From positions 1 to 9,165 of the forward strand of contig JAUXDG010000092.1 in NCBI GenBank assembly GCA_030618475.1: DNA of 9,165 nt, given 5' to 3'. This document shows positions 5,377-9,165 of the stretch, piece by piece (the first letter of the stretch is position 1; the number at the start of each line of letters is the position of its first letter). Position numbers and translations under genes: made by a program. Source of the stretch: Gammaproteobacteria bacterium (lineage in GTDB: Bacteria > Pseudomonadota > Gammaproteobacteria > DSM-19610). The notes under the pieces are model-generated. The model worked only from the letters and a program-made list of their open reading frames with translations, was not told the DNA's origin and did not search any database.

Positions 5377-6845
5377 TGGACGAAACAGCAGACATCGCAG
5401 ACCGCGACGGTTTTCTCGCAGGTCTCGGATTACCCGCTCACTGCATACTGAGTGAGGACTCGGAACTGCGCCCGTACGAATGCGACGGACTGTCGGCCTA
5501 CCATCAGGTGCCCTGGCTGGTACTGCTGCCGGAAACCGTGCAGCAGGTGCAGTCGATTCTTGGCTACTGTCATCAGCAAAAAGTACCGCTCGTCGCGCGC
5601 GGCGCCGGTACCGGCCTGTCCGGTGGAGCCCTGCCATTGGCCAATGGTGTTTTACTCAGCCTGGCCAGGTTCAACAGCATTCTCGATATCGATTTAGCCA
5701 ACCGCCTGGCGCGCGTACAACCCGGCGTGCGCAACCTGGCCATTTCACAGACCGTTGCACAACATGGCCTTTACTATGCCCCTGACCCCTCTTCCCAGAT
5801 CGCCTGCTCGATCGGCGGCAATGTGGCAGAGAATGCCGGTGGTGTGCATTGCCTGAAATACGGGCTCACGGTACACAATATCGCGGCACTCAAAATAGTC
5901 TGCATGGATGGTGAACTGCTGAACATCGGCAGCCATGCACTGGACAGCGCCGGTTACGATCTGCTCGCGCTGATGACCGGTTCCGAAGGTCTGCTGGGTG
6001 TCATCGTTGAAGTCACGGTAAGGCTGCTGCCGGTCCCGGAGACGGCACAAGTGCTGCTTGCCGCCTTCGATTCGGTGGAGACCGCCGGTCATGCCGTCGC
6101 CGAAATCATTTCGGCCGGCATCCTGCCCGCGGGTCTGGAAATGATGGACAGTCTGGCGATTCGTGCCGCCGAGGACTTTGTGCATGCCGGCTATCCGGAT
6201 GATGCAGCGGCCATTCTGCTATGTGAACTCGATGGTACCCGGGCTGAAGTCGAAGCCCTGATCAGCGAAGTGCAGGAACTGTTGACCGGCATGGGTGCCA
6301 GGGATGTGCGCCTGGCACAAGACGACCAGGAACGGCAGAAATTCTGGGCGGGACGCAAAGCCGCTTTTCCCGCTGTGGGGCGCATATCGCCCGATTATTA
6401 CTGCATGGATGGCACCATTCCCCGCAGACACCTGGGAAAGGTTTTATCGACCATCCGCCAGTGGTCAAGTGAATATGATCTGCCCGTTGCCAACGTATTC
6501 CACGCCGGTGATGGCAACCTGCATCCCTTGATTCTGTACGACGCCAACAAGCCGGGTGAACTTGAACGTACCGAAGAATTCGGCGGCCGCATTCTGGAGC
6601 TGTGCATTTCGGTGGGTGGCACCATCACCGGCGAGCACGGCGTCGGCATGGAGAAGATCAATCAGATGTGTGTACAGTTCAACGAGGATGAACTGAGACA
6701 GTTCCATGCCATCAAGAAAGCTTTTGACCCGCATGGCCTGCTGAATCCCGGCAAGGCGATCCCTACCCTGGCGCGCTGCGCCGAATTCGGGCGCATGCAC
6801 GTGCATGGAGGCGAACTGCCTTTTCCTGAACTGGAACGCTTTTAA
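5376..6845 (+). CDS. glcD: Glycolate oxidase FAD-linked subunit GlcD
   Basis: This 489-residue flavoprotein (E. coli GlcD has 499) is the catalytic subunit that oxidises glycolate, and often D-lactate, to the 2-oxo acid. The FAD_binding_4 (VAO-type) domain covers about 45-220, with the pyrophosphate loop RGAGTGLSGGA (75-85), PDPSSQIACSIGGNVAENAGG starting at 137, and GYDLLALMTGSEGLLG (193-208). The C-terminal FAD-oxidase domain (about 220-460) holds HAGDGNLHP (376-384), GEHGVGMEK (419-427) and the closing FDPHGLLNPGK (450-460). No membrane segment is seen; it should act as part of the GlcDEF complex at the inner membrane face. The start codon shares a base with the pgm stop, and its stop overlaps glcE in the same way, so translation is probably coupled. 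The GlcE and GlcF neighbours favour glycolate oxidase over a stand-alone D-lactate dehydrogenase. Confidence 0.94.
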   Translation: MDETADIADRDGFLAGLGLPAHCILSEDSELRPYECDGLSAYHQVPWLVLLPETVQQVQSILGYCHQQKVPLVARGAGTGLSGGALPLANGVLLSLARFNSILDIDLANRLARVQPGVRNLAISQTVAQHGLYYAPDPSSQIACSIGGNVAENAGGVHCLKYGLTVHNIAALKIVCMDGELLNIGSHALDSAGYDLLALMTGSEGLLGVIVEVTVRLLPVPETAQVLLAAFDSVETAGHAVAEIISAGILPAGLEMMDSLAIRAAEDFVHAGYPDDAAAILLCELDGTRAEVEALISEVQELLTGMGARDVRLAQDDQERQKFWAGRKAAFPAVGRISPDYYCMDGTIPRRHLGKVLSTIRQWSSEYDLPVANVFHAGDGNLHPLILYDANKPGELERTEEFGGRILELCISVGGTITGEHGVGMEKINQMCVQFNEDELRQFHAIKKAFDPHGLLNPGKAIPTLARCAEFGRMHVHGGELPFPELERF

Positions 6846-7909
6846 TGATCCAGCAGGACCTGACAGAGCCATTGCGCGAGCGGATAGCCGGTGCCTGTGC
6901 CGACAAAACGCCTGTCTCGATCCGCGGCGGCAACAGTAAAAGCTTTTACGGGCACCCTTGTGAGGGCGAGAGTGTCGACGTCTCACAGCACACCGGTGTG
7001 CTGGAATACGAACCGTCGGAACTGGTGATCCAGGCACGTGCCGGAACAGCCCTGACTGACATTGAAAAGCTGCTCGACCAGCACCGGCAGATGTTGGCTT
7101 TCGACCCCCCGCATTTCTCACCGAAGGGTACACTGGGTGGTGCAGTTGCAACTGGCTTGGCAGGGCCGGGACGGCCCTTCACCGGTTCGGTTCGTGACTC
7201 TATTCTGGGTGTTGGCCTGATCAACGGTCGTGGCGAAATCCTCAATTTCGGCGGTCAAGTGATGAAAAATGTCGCCGGTTATGACGTGTCGCGCCTGATG
7301 GCGGGTGCACTGGGGACACTGGGCCTGTTAACCGATGTATCCCTTAAGGTACTGCCCAAACCAGCAAGCGTATACACTCTGCAACAACTCTGCTCGCAAC
7401 AGGACGCCATACTGAGATTCTCGGAATGGATGGCAAAACCCCTGCCTCTGTCCGCAGCCTGCTGGTTTGATGATCACCTCTACCTGCGATTGTCAGGGAC
7501 CGAGACCGGCATACGGCAAGCGCAGCACCAGCTGGGTGACAAGCTGCTGGAACAGGCACCCGACTGGTGGACATCCATCCGTGATCACCGGCATGACTTT
7601 TTCCAACGCCAATCACCCCTTTGGCGCTTGTCCGTGCCACCCGCCACTCCGCCCCTGGCCATTCACGGCGAGTGGCTGATCGACTGGGCGGGTGGACAAC
7701 GCTGGCTGTCCAGCGCTGAGTCCGCCGAGACGGTCAGGCGCATTACCGCAAGCGTTGGCGGACACGCCACCCTGTTCAGGAACGGTGACCAGACAACAGA
7801 CGTCTTTCACCCCCTGCCCGCTCCCTTATTCAGCCTGCACCGACGCTTGAAACAGGCACTCGACCCCAAAGGCATCCTGAATCCAGGCCGCATGTATAAA
7901 GGACTTTAG
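6845..7909 (+). CDS. glcE: Glycolate oxidase subunit GlcE
   Basis: This 354-residue protein (E. coli GlcE about 350) is the second FAD-binding-type subunit required for GlcDEF activity. The FAD_binding_4 domain occupies about 10-175: IRGGNSKSFYG (26-36), EYEPSELVIQARAGTAL (54-70), GTLGGAVATGLAGPGRPFTG (95-114) and KNVAGYDVSRLMAGALGTLG (141-160). These are the signatures that mark GlcE within the oxidase family. The C-terminus keeps the short family ending LDPKGILNPGRMY (339-351). The large C-terminal oxidase domain of GlcD is much shorter here, as is normal for GlcE. ATG overlaps the glcD stop (TAATG), and AAAGGA near the end of the gene provides the ribosome-binding site of glcF. Confidence 0.94.
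   Translation: MIQQDLTEPLRERIAGACADKTPVSIRGGNSKSFYGHPCEGESVDVSQHTGVLEYEPSELVIQARAGTALTDIEKLLDQHRQMLAFDPPHFSPKGTLGGAVATGLAGPGRPFTGSVRDSILGVGLINGRGEILNFGGQVMKNVAGYDVSRLMAGALGTLGLLTDVSLKVLPKPASVYTLQQLCSQQDAILRFSEWMAKPLPLSAACWFDDHLYLRLSGTETGIRQAQHQLGDKLLEQAPDWWTSIRDHRHDFFQRQSPLWRLSVPPATPPLAIHGEWLIDWAGGQRWLSSAESAETVRRITASVGGHATLFRNGDQTTDVFHPLPAPLFSLHRRLKQALDPKGILNPGRMYKGL
7898..7903 (+). promoter_or_regulatory. Ribosome-binding site deciding the GTG start of glcF
   Basis: AAAGGA inside the end of glcE lies eight bases before GTG 7912. It supports this rare start codon over the later in-frame codons, none of which preserves the first iron-sulphur motif with a normal lead-in. Confidence 0.6.
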
Positions 7910-7911
7910 CG

Positions 7912-9120
7912 GTGCAGACCAGGCTTGCAGAACAGTATAAAAACACACCGCTCGGCAAGGAAGCCGACAAGGTGCTGCGCAGTTGTGTGCATTGTGGATT
8001 CTGCAATGCCACCTGTCCCACCTACCAGCTGCTGGGTGACGAACTGGACGGGCCGCGCGGGCGCATTTACCAGATCAAACACCTGCTGGAAGGTGGTGAA
8101 GCGAGCCTCAGCGTGCAACGACATCTGGATCGCTGCCTGACCTGCCGCGCCTGTGAGACTACCTGTCCATCCGGTGTCGAATATAACAAACTACTGGACA
8201 TTGGGCGTGAACTGGTCGAACAGCGGCTGCCGCGCTCTTTCCTGCAACGCCTGTATCGCAAGCTGATAATTTACAGCTTCAGTGAAAGCAGCCGGGTCAG
8301 ACTGTTGCTGTCCATCGCCCGACTGTTCAGGCCCTTGTTACCCGCGCAAGTTAAAAAACGCATCCCGACAGTCGTCAACACACCGGCTGCGACTCCCCGT
8401 CCGCAGGCGCGCAGCATGCTGTTGCTCGACGGCTGTGTACAACCGGCAGCCGCGCCACACATCAACGAGCTCGCCATCCAGGTTTTTGACCGGCTGGGCA
8501 TACAATTGCGAACAGTCGCCGAATCAGGCTGCTGTGGTGCCCTTCAGCACCACCTTTCTGACAGCGAAGGCGCCAGGCAGAAAGCCAGGACAAATATCGA
8601 CGCCTGGTGGCCGCTCATCGAACGGGGGGCTGAAGCCATTGTCGTGACAGCCAGCGGCTGTACGCCGATGATCAAAGACTACCAGCACCTGCTGCAGGGC
8701 GATGACCAGTACACGGAACGCGCAAAACGCATCAGTGCGATGACACAGGATCTCAGCGAAGTTCTCAGCCGCGAGGACCTGTCAACACTCAGACCGCAAA
8801 AGTTAAAACGCATCGCATTTCATTCCCCCTGCTCTCTCCAGCATGCCCAGAAACTGGATGGTGTGGTTGAAACCCTGCTGAAACAAACGGGTTTTACACT
8901 GGTGCCGGTACGCGACGCACACCTGTGCTGTGGTTCCGCCGGTACCTACTCGATTCTGCAACCAGGTCTTTCCGCTCGATTACGCAGCAACAAGCTTGAT
9001 TGCCTGCAGGAAAAACACCCCGAACTGATTGCAACAGCAAACATCGGTTGCCTTCTGCACCTGCAAGCGAAAGCAGACCTGCCGGTGATACACTGGATCG
9101 AGCTGCTCGCCGGCTACTGA
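7912..9120 (+). CDS. glcF: Glycolate oxidase iron-sulphur subunit GlcF
   Basis: This 402-residue protein (E. coli GlcF 407) carries electrons from the GlcD flavin towards the quinone pool. The N-terminus holds two [4Fe-4S] ferredoxin motifs: C25-x2-C28-x2-C31-x3-C35 and C75-x2-C78-x2-C81-x3-C85, each followed by P. Two CCG (cysteine-rich) domains follow: C175, CCG at 207-209 and C250; then C307, CCG at 339-341 and C380, as in heterodisulfide reductase-type subunits. All expected cysteines are present. Hydrophobic stretches are short, so attachment to the membrane is likely peripheral. The start is GTG 7912, two bases after the glcE stop, with AAAGGA (7898-7903) eight bases before it; this start gives the family N-terminus. 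It ends the operon as far as the window shows. Confidence 0.94.
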   Translation: MQTRLAEQYKNTPLGKEADKVLRSCVHCGFCNATCPTYQLLGDELDGPRGRIYQIKHLLEGGEASLSVQRHLDRCLTCRACETTCPSGVEYNKLLDIGRELVEQRLPRSFLQRLYRKLIIYSFSESSRVRLLLSIARLFRPLLPAQVKKRIPTVVNTPAATPRPQARSMLLLDGCVQPAAAPHINELAIQVFDRLGIQLRTVAESGCCGALQHHLSDSEGARQKARTNIDAWWPLIERGAEAIVVTASGCTPMIKDYQHLLQGDDQYTERAKRISAMTQDLSEVLSREDLSTLRPQKLKRIAFHSPCSLQHAQKLDGVVETLLKQTGFTLVPVRDAHLCCGSAGTYSILQPGLSARLRSNKLDCLQEKHPELIATANIGCLLHLQAKADLPVIHWIELLAGY

Positions 9121-9165
9121 GGTAAGGGCTAAACCATTACAGAGATGAATGGCACTAAGTTAAGG
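9121..9165. other. Unassigned right edge
   Basis: These 45 bases after the glcF stop show no hairpin terminator. An ATG at 9145 opens a frame of seven codons (MNGTKLR) to the edge with only a poor ribosome-binding site, so it cannot be called a gene. No further glc gene (such as glcG) can be seen. Confidence 0.4.

Noticed and set aside
3952..7245. Minus-strand frames up to 228 codons opposite pgm, glcD and glcE
   Set aside because: These are long only because of the GC-rich codon pattern of the genes opposite; no family resemblance is seen.
9121..9165. Start of another gene or a second insertion-sequence end
   Set aside because: Only 45 bases are available and no motif can be assigned with confidence.

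Overview
The window reads as chromosomal DNA from a gammaproteobacterium. The evidence is an IscR with the gammaproteobacterial Cys/His ligand pattern, a YqiB-type DUF1249 protein, and a three-subunit GlcDEF glycolate oxidase. No ribosomal or other taxonomic marker is present, so genus cannot be given. A chemolithoautotroph would fit, because glycolate salvage accompanies RuBisCO, but that is only inference.

Left part (1-2205): a mobile region. One uninterrupted minus-strand frame fills 1-1976 and runs off the left edge. It encodes a transposase joining an N-terminal DUF4338 (DruA-like) domain to a Tn5/IS50-type DNA-binding and DDE catalytic domain. All catalytic residues (D, D, and Y-R-E-K) lie inside the window. 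A possible Tn5-like IS end lies near 2018-2036. Directly next to it is a 167-bp near-perfect palindrome (2039-2205) with 70-bp arms paired at 68 of 70 positions.

Middle part (2223-3605, minus strand): a DUF1249/YqiB-like gene, then iscR with a good promoter that carries an exact half-match to a type 1 IscR site, then a 51-residue membrane miniprotein. The usual partners iscS-iscU-iscA do not follow iscR. The palindrome and the transposon lie downstream instead.

Right part (3742-9120, plus strand): a tight operon of pgm (phosphoglucomutase), glcD, glcE and glcF. pgm/glcD and glcD/glcE overlap in TAATG junctions, and glcF starts 2 nt after glcE. The three glc genes encode the FAD subunit, the second FAD-binding-type subunit and the iron-sulphur subunit of membrane-associated glycolate oxidase, which turns glycolate into glyoxylate and passes electrons to the respiratory chain. 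Pgm interconverts glucose 1-phosphate and glucose 6-phosphate, so sugar-phosphate or glycogen metabolism is co-transcribed with glycolate salvage.

The last 45 bases hold no assignable gene. I see no tRNA, rRNA, CRISPR array or riboswitch.
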